64,000 nucleotides of DNA from CAVRIA01 sp963721115 (GTDB taxonomy: Bacteria > Desulfobacterota > Binatia > HRBIN30 > CADEER01), in NCBI GenBank assembly GCA_963721115.1, contig CAVRIA010000001.1, positions 1 through 64,000 on the forward strand. The letters run 5' to 3'. Under the pieces are notes generated by a model, which ran no database searches, was not told where the DNA came from, and saw only the letters and a list, made by a program, of their open reading frames with translations. Below, piece after piece: positions 51,261-60,709 of the stretch. The position numbers were made by a program, and so were the translations under genes. How positions within the stretch are numbered: position 1 is the first letter of the stretch; each line of letters opens with the position of its first letter.

Positions 51261-51898
51261 GTCGGTCGAATCGGTTGCAGCGCATCGGATGGCGCGGTCC
51301 GCTCGCCGCTCTCTGCCTGCTCGCGCTCGTGGCATTCGGGCCGGGCTGCGCGGCGCGCGCGATTCGGGGAGGAGAGGGGACGGCGAACCCGAACCTGGAC
51401 CGCCCGGCCCTCAGTGTCACGCTCGATCGCGACGACATCACCTATCTCGTCGCCGACTACCTGGAGCGCCTCGAGGCGTCTCCGTTCTGGCAGAAGACGA
51501 TCAAGGGCGCGCCGCAGCCGCCGGTCGTCGCCATCTGGCCGATCCAGAACGCCACCACGCAGCACCTCGACGACCAGATGCTGACGCTGCTGTCGTCGAT
51601 CGAGACGGCGCTGGTCAATACGGCGGCCGTACGCGTCGTCGACCGCAGCCGCCAGGAAGCGCTGGCGGACGAGATCGGCATCCAGCACGGCGCCATCTAC
51701 GATCCCAAGAGTGCGCAGCAGCTCGGCCGCCAGCTCGGCGCGCAGTACTTCTTCACCGGCAAGATCACCTCCGTCGACGAGCGTCTGAACAAGCTGCGGC
51801 GCGTGCAGTACACGCTCTTCATGCAGGTGATCGAGATCGAGAACGGGCTGATCCGCTTCCAGAGCGAGGTAGCGCGTTCGAAGGCTCTGCAGCGGTAG
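51257..51898 (+). CDS. LpoB/CsgG-like outer-membrane lipoprotein
   Basis: The 213 residues start at ATG 51257 and have a lipobox in LLALVAFGPGCAAR. The following domain (PPVVAIWPIQNATTQHLDDQ, then VRVVDRSRQEALADEIGIQH and QLGAQYFFTGKITSVDE) is the LpoB / CsgG-type alpha/beta fold. E. coli LpoB activates penicillin-binding protein 1B from the outer membrane; whether this one does is inferred. Between the small exported gene and a COG3014 lipoprotein gene it matches a known envelope gene trio. Confidence 0.85.
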   Translation: MSRSNRLQRIGWRGPLAALCLLALVAFGPGCAARAIRGGEGTANPNLDRPALSVTLDRDDITYLVADYLERLEASPFWQKTIKGAPQPPVVAIWPIQNATTQHLDDQMLTLLSSIETALVNTAAVRVVDRSRQEALADEIGIQHGAIYDPKSAQQLGRQLGAQYFFTGKITSVDERLNKLRRVQYTLFMQVIEIENGLIRFQSEVARSKALQR

Positions 51899-51908
51899 AT
51901 CCGTACCG

Positions 51909-53264
51909 GTGATGGGTCGCAGAAGCGGGCCGGCGGCCGTCCGGGCGGCCCTGGTCGCGCTGGTCGCGACCGCGCTGGCGGGCTGTGCCACGTATACGGA
52001 CAGGCTCGTTCAGGCGAGCCTCGACACGTCGGTCGGCAACTATCCGGGCGCCATCTCGCAGCTGAACGACGTCCTCGGCGTGAAGTCGGCGGACGAGCTG
52101 CCGGACCACTGGGGCGGGGACCGGCCGCTGTGCGCTCTCGAGCGCGGCTCGCTGCAGCAGGCGCTCGACCGCTTCGGCGGCTCGTCGCGCGATCTCTCCG
52201 CCGCGGAGGGGGAGCTCGAGCTGCTCGACCTGAAAAACGACGCGGTGGGCGTTCTGGGCAGCTACCTGTACAGCGACAGCGTCAAGACCTACAAGACGCC
52301 TCCCAGCGAGCGGCTGGCGCTCAACCCGATCAATATGCTGAACTACCTGGCGCTCGGCGATCTCGACGGCGCTGCGGTCGAGGCGCGCCGCTTCCAGGTG
52401 ATGCGCGACTACCTGGACTCGGAGAACATCGAGGCCGCGGGGCCGGCGACCCTCGGTACCTACCTGGCGGGCTTCGTGTTCGAGCGCCGCGGCGAAGGCG
52501 ACCGCGCGCTCCGCTACTACGACGAGGCGCTCGCGCGCGGGCCGCTCCGCTCGCTCGTCGCTCCGGTCGCGAGATTGGCGCGGGTGAATCCGTACCGGGG
52601 TTCGCACATCTCCGAGCTGCTGGCGCAGAGCTCCGGTGGAGCGAACGCCGCCCCCCCGGAAGGAGAGCTGCTGATCGTGCTCGGCCTCGGCCGCGTGCCG
52701 CACAAGGAGCCGCGGCGCATCCCGGTCGGCGCGGCGATCGGCATCGCCGGCACCTACGTCACCGGCAATCTCGACGTTCTCAAATACAGCGTGAGCAAGG
52801 TCGTGGTCTATCCCGATCTGGTCTCGACGCCGAGCTCGCTCGGCGCTCCCGCCGTGCGCGTCGACGGCGGTCCGGTGGAGGTCGAGGAGCTGACCGACCT
52901 CGGCGCCGCGATCCGCTCCGAGTACGAGGAGATGAAGCCGAAGATCATCGCCGCGGCGTTGACGCGCCTGGCGGCGCGCGCCGCGGTCGCGGAAGGGATC
53001 CGCGCCGGGGGGAACCAGCAGAGCAGCGCCCTGGGCGACGTTCTGAGCATCCTCTTCGAGTCGGCCCTGGTCGCCCTCGACCGCCCGGACACCCGCTCGT
53101 GGACGATGCTGCCGGATCGTGTCCTGGTGGCGCGCGTACCCGCGACGCCGGGACGGCACGACGTCGACGTGAGCTTCGACGGGACCGCGTCGGCCGATCG
53201 GAGCCAGTCCGTCGAGATCGCGGCGAACGGCTACGCCGCCGTCGTCGTCACCGAGCCGCGCTAG
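51909..53264 (+). CDS. COG3014-family TPR lipoprotein
   Basis: The product is about 451 residues from ATG 51909 (a second ATG follows at 51912). A signal peptide ends in the lipobox ATALAGCATY. The body has helical repeats (YLALGDLDGAAVEARRFQVM and VFERRGEGDRALRYYDEALA) and a conserved region ELLIVLGLGRVPHKEPRRIP before a beta-rich C-terminus. COG3014 genes are regularly found beside lpoB; the group is thought to work on the cell envelope. It starts ten bases after the lpoB-like stop. Confidence 0.85.
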   Translation: MMGRRSGPAAVRAALVALVATALAGCATYTDRLVQASLDTSVGNYPGAISQLNDVLGVKSADELPDHWGGDRPLCALERGSLQQALDRFGGSSRDLSAAEGELELLDLKNDAVGVLGSYLYSDSVKTYKTPPSERLALNPINMLNYLALGDLDGAAVEARRFQVMRDYLDSENIEAAGPATLGTYLAGFVFERRGEGDRALRYYDEALARGPLRSLVAPVARLARVNPYRGSHISELLAQSSGGANAAPPEGELLIVLGLGRVPHKEPRRIPVGAAIGIAGTYVTGNLDVLKYSVSKVVVYPDLVSTPSSLGAPAVRVDGGPVEVEELTDLGAAIRSEYEEMKPKIIAAALTRLAARAAVAEGIRAGGNQQSSALGDVLSILFESALVALDRPDTRSWTMLPDRVLVARVPATPGRHDVDVSFDGTASADRSQSVEIAANGYAAVVVTEPR

Positions 53265-53361
53265 CTCTTCCGTTGGTGTGCCTCGGCGCACGGCGAATTG
53301 ACAGAGTCGGTCGGGAGTAATAGTCGAACGGGCGGTCTTTCCCTTCGCCGAAGAGCATTCG

Positions 53362-54498
53362 ATGAGTCGATCCGAGCCGCCGCACGAGCGCGGGAAACCG
53401 CTGACGTACCGGGACGTCGGCGTCGCGGTTGCCGGCCGCGACGAATCGAGTCTCGGTCCGCTCGGGCAGTGGATCGTCAAGACCTTCGAGCTCAACGCGG
53501 CTCGTCCCCAGCTGCCTCTCGGCTACTACGCCAACGTCCTGCCGTTGAGTGCGGATCTGAGCCTGGCGATCTCGACCGACGGCGTCGGCACGAAGATCCT
53601 GGTCGCCGAGGAAGTGGGCAAGTACGATACGGTCGGCATCGACTGTGTCGCGATGAATGCCAACGACATCATCTGCGTCGGGGCGCGTCCGATCTCGATG
53701 GTCGACTACATCGCGGTGGAAAGGGCCGATCCCGACTTCCTCGGCCAGATCGGCAAGGGTCTGTACGAAGGGGCGGCGCAGGCGGGGATCAACATCCCGG
53801 CCGGAGAGATCGCGCAGGTCAAGGAGATGATTCGCGGTGTTCGCGAGGACCGCGGCTTCGATCTGGTCGGAACCTGCGTCGGTACGGTGAGGCCGGACCG
53901 CATCCTCATCGGCCAGGATGTCCGCCCCGGCGACGTCGTCCTCGGCTTGCCGAGCAGCGGGGTTCACAGCAACGGCTTCACGCTGGCTCGGATGGTCCTG
54001 CGCCAGGCGGGGCTGCGCTACTCCGATCACGTCGGTGAGCTCGGCAGGACGCTCGGCGAGGAGCTGCTGACGCCCACCCACATCTACGTCCGCGAGGTGG
54101 TCGACATGCTCGACCAGGGCGTGGCGATCAAGGCGCTCATCCACGTGACCGGAGACGGATTTCTCAACCTGACACGCGTCAAGGCGGAGGTCGGCTACGT
54201 CATCGACCACCTCCTGGAAGCGCCGCCGATCTTCTCTCTCATCCAGAAGCACGGGGATTTACCGGACGCGGAGATGTATCGCGTCTACAACATGGGCACC
54301 GGCTTCTGCATCGTCGTCGACCCGCGCGACGCGGCGCGCGCCGGCGAGATCGCCAGCCGGCACGGCCGCGCCTCGGCGCTCGTCGGCTATGCCGTCGAGG
54401 ATCCGCAACGCCGCGTCTGGATCCCGCAGCGCAAGCTGGTTGGCAAGGGCGACGTCTTCGAGACGACCGCCGCGACCCCGCCCCCCTGTCCGACCTGA
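53362..54498 (+). CDS. purM: phosphoribosylformylglycinamidine cyclo-ligase
   Basis: The 378 residues include LSLAISTDGVGTKILVAEEV, YDTVGIDCVAMNANDIICVG and GLPSSGVHSNGFTLARMVL, all PurM signatures of the AIR synthetase family. The N-terminus begins MSRSEPPHERGKPLTYRDVG. It makes aminoimidazole ribotide from FGAM and ATP in purine synthesis. No other pur gene is next to it. Confidence 0.95.
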   Translation: MSRSEPPHERGKPLTYRDVGVAVAGRDESSLGPLGQWIVKTFELNAARPQLPLGYYANVLPLSADLSLAISTDGVGTKILVAEEVGKYDTVGIDCVAMNANDIICVGARPISMVDYIAVERADPDFLGQIGKGLYEGAAQAGINIPAGEIAQVKEMIRGVREDRGFDLVGTCVGTVRPDRILIGQDVRPGDVVLGLPSSGVHSNGFTLARMVLRQAGLRYSDHVGELGRTLGEELLTPTHIYVREVVDMLDQGVAIKALIHVTGDGFLNLTRVKAEVGYVIDHLLEAPPIFSLIQKHGDLPDAEMYRVYNMGTGFCIVVDPRDAARAGEIASRHGRASALVGYAVEDPQRRVWIPQRKLVGKGDVFETTAATPPPCPT

Positions 54499-54582
54499 GT
54501 CGAGGCGAGGCACGAGGGTCGAAAAGAGATACCTCGCCCGCTCGCGCCTTGTGCCTCATGCCTCCCTCTCGTAAAAGGGCGC

Positions 54583-54972
54583 GTGGCCGTCCGAATCTTT
54601 CTCGTGCTCTCGGCGCTGGTGTGGGCGCCGTACGGCTTCTTCCTCCTGCTGCATCCCTCCTCCCTGGCGGGGATCGCCGGCGTCGTGGCCGGCAACACCA
54701 CCGGTACGACGGAGCTGCGCGCCATGTACGGCGGCCTGGAGCTCGGTCTGGGGTTGCTGTGTACCGCTGCCGCGGTGCGGCCGCGGCTGGTCCGGACCGC
54801 GCTGACGGCGCTCGCCTTCCTCTGCGCCGGCCTCGCGATCGGCCGGCTGATCGGCGTCGCCACCGACGGCGGGTTCTCCGGCTACACGTTCGGCGCTCTG
54901 GTCTTCGAGATCGGCTCCGCGACCCTGGCCGGAAGCTTCTTGCGGCGGACAGGGAAGGACGGAGACCGGTGA
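54583..54972 (+). CDS. DUF4345-like small membrane protein
   Basis: GTG 54583 after aaaggg gives 129 residues with four hydrophobic helices (FLVLSALVWAPYGFFLLLHP, then GGLELGLGLLCTAAAV, LTALAFLCAGLAIGRLIG and FGALVFEIGSATLAGSF). The ELRAMYGGLELGLGL core is typical of DUF4345. It is an inner-membrane protein of unknown function. It lies 84 bases downstream of purM. Confidence 0.75.
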   Translation: MAVRIFLVLSALVWAPYGFFLLLHPSSLAGIAGVVAGNTTGTTELRAMYGGLELGLGLLCTAAAVRPRLVRTALTALAFLCAGLAIGRLIGVATDGGFSGYTFGALVFEIGSATLAGSFLRRTGKDGDR

Positions 54973-55015
54973 CCGGGCTCTGCCTATTGATTCGAGCCGG
55001 CGGTGCGACCGCCGA

Positions 55016-55095
55016 AGGTTGTTGATTGAGTTGTTGGGTTGTTTGTTGTTGGTACTTGAGGCTTCAACAACCGACAACCCAACAACGAACAACCT
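55016..55095. repeat. imperfect palindrome built of AACAACC-type units
   Basis: The left arm aggttgttgattgagttgtt and the right arm (ending aacccaacaacgaacaacct) are near-complementary and made of gttgttggg units. The same units mark the ends of the large repeat copies at 56.3, 60.5, 62.5 and 63.1 kb and a short run at 57697-57730. Confidence 0.65.
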
Positions 55096-55155
55096 GGTGG
55101 GGTGGCTGGGCGGATTGTTGGGCAAAGCCCGGTGACCAGTGACCGGGCCCGGTTC

Positions 55156-56055
55156 ATGACGAGCAAACGACTGATCGTCTCGGCGGACGATTTCGGCATG
55201 TCGCCCGGAGTCAACGCCGGCGTGATCCGCGCGCACCGCGACGGCATCCTGACCGACGCCAGTCTAATGGTGAATGGCCAGGCCTTCGAGGATGCGGTGG
55301 CGCTGGCGCTCAGGCACCCGGAGCTGTCCGTCGGGCTGCACCTGATGCTCGTTCAGGGGCACGCCGCCGCCCCTGCCGGCGAGATCCCCCTGCTCGCCGA
55401 CCCGAGCGGGATGTTCGGCATGAAGCCGGTCTGGAACGGCCTGCGATACTTCTTCCTGCCCGGCGTGCGAGCGCAGCTGCGGCGCGAGATCGAGGCGCAG
55501 CTCGAGAAGTTTCGGGCCACCGGACTGCCGCTGTCGCACGTCGACGGTCATCTGACGATTCACATGCATCCGGTCGTTCTCGACATCCTCATCGATCTCG
55601 CGGAACGCTTCGACATCCGCGCCATGCGGCTGCCGCGCGAGCCGCTCGGTCCGGCGCTGGCGTTCGACCGCCGACACCTCGGGCGCAAGCTGTTCGAGGC
55701 GACCTCCTTCGCGGCCCTGTCTCGTCGTGCGCGGCCCCGCCTGGCGGCCGCCGGCATCCGCCATCCCGACCGCATGTACGGCCTGCACCAGACCGGACAC
55801 GTCTCCGAAGAGTACGTACTCTCGGTGCTGCGGGAGCTGCCGGCGGGAGTCAGCGAGCTGTACTGCCACGCCGCCGTTCTCGACGACGAAGCGCGCCGGT
55901 GGCGCCCGGCCGACTACGAGAGCGAGGGCGAGCTGGCGGCGCTGCTGAGCCCGCGCGTGCGCGCGGCGATCGAGGAGGCGGGAATCGTGCGGACGAGCTA
56001 CCGGCAGCTCTCCGACGAGAGGGTATCCGAGCGAACCCCTCCGCCGCCCCTTTGA
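55156..56055 (+). CDS. ChbG/YdjC-family deacetylase, HpnK-like
   Basis: I start at ATG 55156 (MTSKRLIVSADDFGMSPGVN); the open frame reaches 55102. The 299 residues contain the metal-site motifs SADDFG, VGLHLMLVQG and HVDGHLTIHMHP (Asp and His ligands). The spacing and the GEIPLLADPSGMFGMKP region match HpnK, the YdjC-fold protein named from hopanoid clusters. YdjC proteins deacetylate sugar derivatives. No hopanoid genes are visible here, so the HpnK label is by sequence resemblance only. The stop codon abuts repeat copy A. Confidence 0.82.
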   Translation: MTSKRLIVSADDFGMSPGVNAGVIRAHRDGILTDASLMVNGQAFEDAVALALRHPELSVGLHLMLVQGHAAAPAGEIPLLADPSGMFGMKPVWNGLRYFFLPGVRAQLRREIEAQLEKFRATGLPLSHVDGHLTIHMHPVVLDILIDLAERFDIRAMRLPREPLGPALAFDRRHLGRKLFEATSFAALSRRARPRLAAAGIRHPDRMYGLHQTGHVSEEYVLSVLRELPAGVSELYCHAAVLDDEARRWRPADYESEGELAALLSPRVRAAIEEAGIVRTSYRQLSDERVSERTPPPPL

Positions 56056-56353
56056 TCACAAGGAACCGGTTTGTTTGTGCGGGGCTTGCGCCCCTGCAAC
56101 CCCTCCGGGGAGGGAACCGCTCAGACGCCGCGGTTCCCGCGGCCGCATCGGCAGTTGTCGGCAGTTGATTGTGGTGCGGGCGTCCCGCCTGCACGGGGCT
56201 GGGTTGGAGGGGGAGAGAGCGGTCCTTTGGACCGCTATGCAGGCCGGAGGCCTACACCACAAGAGAGATTCCCTCCCCGCGCCCCTCTCTCCGGTGGCTC
56301 CGAACAACCAACAACTCAACAACCCAACAACCTGCCCTTCAGCCCTCTTCGAA
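56052..56353 (+). repeat. modular intergenic repeat, copy A (shortened)
   Basis: The copy begins at the preceding stop codon (ttgatcacaaggaaccgg) and reads cggggcttgcgcccctgc, ggggagggaaccgctcagac and a roughly 125-bp insert with tgtggtgcgggcgtcccgcc. It continues ccctctctccggtggctccg and ends with (AACAACC)n then cctgcccttc-agccctcttcgaa. It shares most of this with copy B but lacks the segment ctccgaggcgaatccgcttc through tctgccgatctc. It fills the 307-base gap before the MFS gene; nothing else is seen there. Confidence 0.9.
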
Positions 56354-56362
56354 CGGATTGCC

Positions 56363-57625
56363 TCACACCCGGGGGCGCGGCTCTTCGAGCCCCACGCCCG
56401 GGCGGTAGCGGCGCAGCTCGCCCAGCTTGGCGGCGACGATGGCCAGTACCACCAGGCAGCCGATGCCGCCGCTGACCACGGCGAAGGTGGCGCTGGTCAG
56501 CGCCGCGACGAACCCCGACTCGACGGCGCCGAGCTGGTTCGAGGCGCCGATGAAGATCAGATTGACCGAGCTGACCCGGCCGCGGATCTCGTCGGGAGTC
56601 GAGAGCTGGACGATCATCGCCCGCGTCACCACGCTCACCTGGTCGGCCATGCCGGCGACGATGAAGGCCGCCACCGACAGCGGGAAGGAGCGGGAGAGGC
56701 CGAAGACGATGGTCGACAGGCCGTAGACGCCGACGGCGATCAGGAGCGCGCGCCCCGGCCTCTCGATGGTGCGCAGGGCGAGGAGGATCACCGACATCGA
56801 CAGCGTGCCGATCTCCAGCGCTGAGGTCAGCAGGCCGTAGCCGCGCGGGCCGACGTGCAGGATGTCGGTGGCGAAGATCGGCAGCAGGGCGGTGGCGCCG
56901 GCGAAGATGACGGCGAACATGTCCAGGGTCATGGCGCCGAGCACCGCCTGGCGGCTGCGCACGAACGAGACGCCCTCGCGAATCGCCTCGAGGCTCACCT
57001 CCCGTCGCCCGCGTGTCAGCGGCCGCGCTCGGACGAAGGCCAGGGCGGCCAGAGAGGCGCCGATCAGCGCGGCGTGCAGCAGATAGGCCGCGGCGACGCC
57101 GAACTCGGCGATCACGAAGCCCATGGCGAGCGGGCCCGACACCCAGGCGAGGTTCTGCACCGTGGAGTTCACCACCACGGCGTTCGGAAAGAGGGCGCGC
57201 GGCACCAGGGACGGCAGAAGCGCGGCGCGGGCGGGTCCCTCGAACGACGTCGCCACGGCGGCGAGCAGAATGACGCCGTAGAAGAGGGCGAGGTGCAGCT
57301 CGCCGCGGGAGCTGGCCACGTACAGGGCCAGCGATCCCAGCATGGTGACGGCCAGCGCGCTCATGATGATGCGCAGGCGGTCGTAGGTGTCCGCCACGGC
57401 GCCGGCCAGCAGGCTGAGCAGCAGCGTGGGCACGAACTGCACCAGGCCGATCAGGCCGAGGTGGAAGGCCGAGCCGGTGATGGCGAAGATCTGCCAGGCG
57501 AATGTCGCCCGCAGCAGGGTCCGCGCCGCGCCGGAGAAAAAGCGGCTGACGATGAACAGCCGAAAGCTGCGATCGCGCAGCACCAGCAGAGTGCCGTGGC
57601 TCTGTGCGGTGGAATCGTCCGACAT
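56363..57625 (-). CDS. MFS exporter (EntS-like family)
   Basis: I start at ATG 57625 (MSDDSTAQSHGTLLVLRDRS); a GTG at 57652 is possible and neither has a clear ribosome binding site. The product of about 420 residues has twelve predicted helices, with LGLIGLVQFVPTLLLSLLAG, the loop GAVADTYDRLRII (MFS motif A) and VSSVNLIFIGASNQLGAVES. The pattern fits the EntS / MFS_3 group that exports siderophores, drugs or metabolites. The substrate is unknown. Confidence 0.88.
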   Translation of the reverse strand: MSDDSTAQSHGTLLVLRDRSFRLFIVSRFFSGAARTLLRATFAWQIFAITGSAFHLGLIGLVQFVPTLLLSLLAGAVADTYDRLRIIMSALAVTMLGSLALYVASSRGELHLALFYGVILLAAVATSFEGPARAALLPSLVPRALFPNAVVVNSTVQNLAWVSGPLAMGFVIAEFGVAAAYLLHAALIGASLAALAFVRARPLTRGRREVSLEAIREGVSFVRSRQAVLGAMTLDMFAVIFAGATALLPIFATDILHVGPRGYGLLTSALEIGTLSMSVILLALRTIERPGRALLIAVGVYGLSTIVFGLSRSFPLSVAAFIVAGMADQVSVVTRAMIVQLSTPDEIRGRVSSVNLIFIGASNQLGAVESGFVAALTSATFAVVSGGIGCLVVLAIVAAKLGELRRYRPGVGLEEPRPRV

Positions 57626-57789
57626 CGAAGTCCGAGGAAGTTCGCTGGTCACCCTGTTCGGTCGTGTTCTCTCAGGCTCATTCGCTCGGCTTCCCTAACA
57701 ACCCAGCAGCCCAACAACCAACAACCTGCCTCTTTCTTCCCCTCGCGCCGCCGATGGGTTAGACCAGACCCGGTTTGCAGGAGGTGAGC

Positions 57790-59946
57790 GTGAGCGAGAT
57801 CGGGTTCGACCTGGTGCGCGACGAGAACGGCGTGCCGCACGTGCAGGCGAGCGACGACGTCGGACTGTACCGCGGCCTGGGCTACTGCCACGCGTTCGAT
57901 CGCGGGTTGCAGATGGTGCTCGCCCGCATCCTGTTCCAGGGACGCGGCTCGGAGATCATCGGGTCGAGCGACGACATGCTGCAGTCCGATCGCTTCTTTC
58001 GCCGGCTGAACCTGAGTGCGGGAGCGGCCGGGGAAACGGAGAAGCTGACCGAGGCCGAGCGGGCCGCCGCCGTCGCCTACTGCGAGGGGGCGAGCCTCGC
58101 TCTGCGGGAACGCCCGCCCTGGGAGCTGAGGCTGATCGGACACCGGCCGCCTCCGTGGACCGTGGCGGACGCCGTCGCTCTCTCCCGCGCCGTCGGCTAC
58201 GTCTCCCTGGCGCAGAGCCAGGGTGACATGGAACGTCTGCTGGTCGAGATGGTCCAGGGCGGCGTCTCGCGCCAGCACCTGGAGGAGCTCTTCCCCGGCG
58301 CCCTCGCCGACCTCGATCTCGATCTACTCTGCCGCGTGCAGCTCGGAGAACGGTTGGTCCCCGACTCGGTGCGCTGGAGCGCCGCGGTGCCGCGCGCCGT
58401 CGCCTCCAACAACTGGGTCCTCTCCGGCCGCAAGACCGCCAGCGGGCTCCCCATCCTGGCGAACGACCCGCACTTGGAGGTCAATCGCCTGCCGGCTGTG
58501 TGGTACGAGGTTGTCCTCGAATGCGGCGACCGCTTCTGCACCGCCGCCACCATGCCAGGACTTCCCGGGCTGCTTCTCGGCCGTACCAACGATCTCGCCT
58601 GGGGCGCGACCTACAGCGCCGCGGACGCCACCGACTCGTGGGTCGAGGACTGCCGCGACGGTGCCTATCGCCGAGCCGTCGACGGCGCCGACGAGTGGCT
58701 GCCCTTCCGCTCGCGCAGCGAGGTGATCCGCCGGCGCAAGAAGGCGGACGTCCTCGTTACCTTCTACGAGAACGAGCACGGCGTGCTCGACGGCGACCCC
58801 AACCGGCCCGGCCTGTACCTGGCGACCCGCTGGGCCGGCGCGTCGGGCACGGGCGCCGCATCGCTGGCCGGCGTCGTCGGCATCCTCCACGCCGGGACGG
58901 TCGAAGCGGGCATGGAGTGCCTGGGGCGCCTCGAGACGTCGTGGAACTGGGTGCTGGCCGACCGCCACGGCGACATCGGCTACCAGATGTCCGGCCTGCT
59001 GCCGCGCCGGCGACCGGGCTGCAGCGGCCTGGTGCCGCTGCCGGGGTGGGATCCCGCCAACGACTGGCAGGGCTTCGTCCCCCACGCCGAGCTGCCGCGC
59101 GCGGTCAACCCCGAGGCGGGCTTTCTCGTCACCGCCAACGACGACCTCAACCACCTCGGCGCCACCGGTCCGATCAACCTGCCGATGGGTCCGCACCGCG
59201 CCGAGCGCATCGCCGAGGTCCTGGCCGGGCGCGACGGCTGGACGGTCGCGGACACCGAGCGCCTGCAGATGGACGTCTACTCCACGCAGGCGGCGCGCTT
59301 CATGGACGTGCTGCGCCCGCTCCTGCCGGCGAACCGCGAGGGGCAGATCCTGCACGACTGGGACTGCCGCTACGACCTCGATTCGCGCGGCGCCGCGCTG
59401 TTCGAGAGGGTCTATCGCGAGCTCGTCGCCGACGTGTTCGGCCGCGCCTGCGGCAACGACGTGCTGCGGTTCCTCCAGCGCGAGACCGGCATCCTGGCCG
59501 GCTTCTACCTCAACTTCGACCGCGTGCTACTGGCGGAGGAAAGCGTCTGGTTCGACGGCGAGTCGAGGGACGCCGTGCTCGGCCGCGTCGCGCAGAGAGC
59601 CCTGGCCACGCCGGCGAAGGCCTGGGTCGCCGAGCAACAGGTGGTGATGAAGCACCTGCTGCTCGGCGACCGATTCCCCTCCTGGATGGGCTTCAACCAC
59701 GGCCCGATCGCGCTGCGCGGGGGACGCGCGACGGTTCACCAGGGGCAGATCTTTCGCTCCGGCGGACGCGTGACGAGCTTCGCTCCCTCGTATCGCGTCG
59801 TCACCGACTTTGCCGAGGAGGCGTCTCACACGGCGCTCGCCGGCGGTCCATCGGAGCGCCGCTTCTCGCCCTGGTACACCTCGGGCGTCGACGACTGGAT
59901 GGCCGGCCGCTTCAAGACGCTGCGGCCGTCGCGCCGCAGCGACTGA
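57790..59946 (+). CDS. penicillin acylase family Ntn-hydrolase
   Basis: GTG 57790 lies just behind aggagg and starts MSEIGFDLVRDENGVPHVQA. The 718 residues match the penicillin acylase fold: the autocatalytic nucleophile Ser206 in PRAVASNNWVLSGRKTASG, then ILANDPHLEVNRLPAVWYEV, WGATYSAADATDSWVED and FLVTANDDLNHLG. There is no signal peptide, unlike classical PvaA/PAC enzymes, so a cytoplasmic acylase or a non-classical route is implied. Family members cleave acyl amides including acyl-homoserine lactones and beta-lactam side chains; the substrate is unknown. Confidence 0.92.
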   Translation: MSEIGFDLVRDENGVPHVQASDDVGLYRGLGYCHAFDRGLQMVLARILFQGRGSEIIGSSDDMLQSDRFFRRLNLSAGAAGETEKLTEAERAAAVAYCEGASLALRERPPWELRLIGHRPPPWTVADAVALSRAVGYVSLAQSQGDMERLLVEMVQGGVSRQHLEELFPGALADLDLDLLCRVQLGERLVPDSVRWSAAVPRAVASNNWVLSGRKTASGLPILANDPHLEVNRLPAVWYEVVLECGDRFCTAATMPGLPGLLLGRTNDLAWGATYSAADATDSWVEDCRDGAYRRAVDGADEWLPFRSRSEVIRRRKKADVLVTFYENEHGVLDGDPNRPGLYLATRWAGASGTGAASLAGVVGILHAGTVEAGMECLGRLETSWNWVLADRHGDIGYQMSGLLPRRRPGCSGLVPLPGWDPANDWQGFVPHAELPRAVNPEAGFLVTANDDLNHLGATGPINLPMGPHRAERIAEVLAGRDGWTVADTERLQMDVYSTQAARFMDVLRPLLPANREGQILHDWDCRYDLDSRGAALFERVYRELVADVFGRACGNDVLRFLQRETGILAGFYLNFDRVLLAEESVWFDGESRDAVLGRVAQRALATPAKAWVAEQQVVMKHLLLGDRFPSWMGFNHGPIALRGGRATVHQGQIFRSGGRVTSFAPSYRVVTDFAEEASHTALAGGPSERRFSPWYTSGVDDWMAGRFKTLRPSRRSD

Positions 59947-59992
59947 GGGTCTCTTTATCGGTGGCTCGCAGGCGCTCCGTTACACGGCCGCG

Positions 59993-60645
59993 GAGGGGCG
60001 GCGGGTCTTTCCGTGGAAGTCCAGACAACGGCGGAGACAAGAAGCCCCACCGCCTCCCCGTTGATCACAAGGAACCGGGCTGTTCTGTGCGGGGCTTGCG
60101 CCCCTGCGGCCCCACCGGGGAGGGAACCGCTCAGACGCCGCGGTTCCCGCGGCCGCATCGGCAGTTGTCGGCAGTTGATTGTGGTGCGGGCGTCCCGCCT
60201 GCACGGGGTTGGGTTGGAGGGGAGAGAGCGGTCCGATGGACCGCTATGCAGGCCGGAGGCCTACACCACAAGAGCGGTTCCCTCCCCGCGCCCCTCTCTC
60301 CGGTGGCTCCGCTCCGAGGCGAATCCGCTTCCCCGCTCAGCACCGGACCTGGCGGTCGGCGCGCGTAACGGGATCCGCCTCACTGCCTGAATCTACGCGC
60401 CACTGACGGGAGCCGACTCCCTCGGTCTCGCGCACGGCTTCACCACCGCGCCACTCTCTGCCGATCTCGTCCTCCGCCTCTTCGAAGGGTCGAGACCTTG
60501 AGTTTTGATTTCTGATTTCCGAACCCCAACAACCCAACAGCTCAACAGCCCAACAACCTGCCCTTTCCCGCCTCTTCGAAAGGTCGAGGCCTTGGAGTCT
60601 TGATTTCCTTTTGAAACCCAAGACACCAACACTCCAACACTCCCC
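59993..60645 (+). repeat. modular intergenic repeat, copy B (longest)
   Basis: This copy contains all modules: gaggggcggcgggtctttccg, agacaagaagcccc, ttgatcacaaggaaccgg, cggggcttgcgcccctgcgg, the hairpin arm ggggagggaaccgc, a 125-bp insert (60149-60273), gctccgaggcgaatccgctt, gcgtaacgggatccgcctca, cgcgccactctctgccgatc, gcctcttcgaagggtcgaga, the AACAACC tract and a second gcctcttcgaaaggtcgagg. Copies C and D are inverted relatives without the insert. It fills the gap from 59947 to 60709; no gene is supportable. Confidence 0.92.
60140..60282. mobile_element. 125-bp insert flanked by 9-bp direct repeats inside repeat copy B
   Basis: GCGGTTCCC occurs at 60140-60148 and again at 60274-60282. The 125 bases between are absent from copies C and D, where the same 9 bases occur once inside the hairpin arm. 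The insert carries attgtggtgcgggcgtcccg near one end and aggccggaggcctacaccac near the other, so its flanks are partly inverted. It has no coding capacity. This fits a miniature element with a 9-bp target duplication. Confidence 0.6.
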
Positions 60646-60709
60646 GACCGTTTGCCTGCGCGCGTCCCGGTTCGCTAAGGAGCAAGGAACAACGCAGCTC
60701 GGAGGGAAC

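Noticed and set aside
56075..56824. Frames inside repeat copies A-D (for example 56075-56824, 58500-60368, 60013-60390)
   Set aside because: They translate the repeat sequence itself and antisense of the neighbouring genes. The recurrent peptides (VRASRLHG, GVPPARG) are by-products of the repeat.
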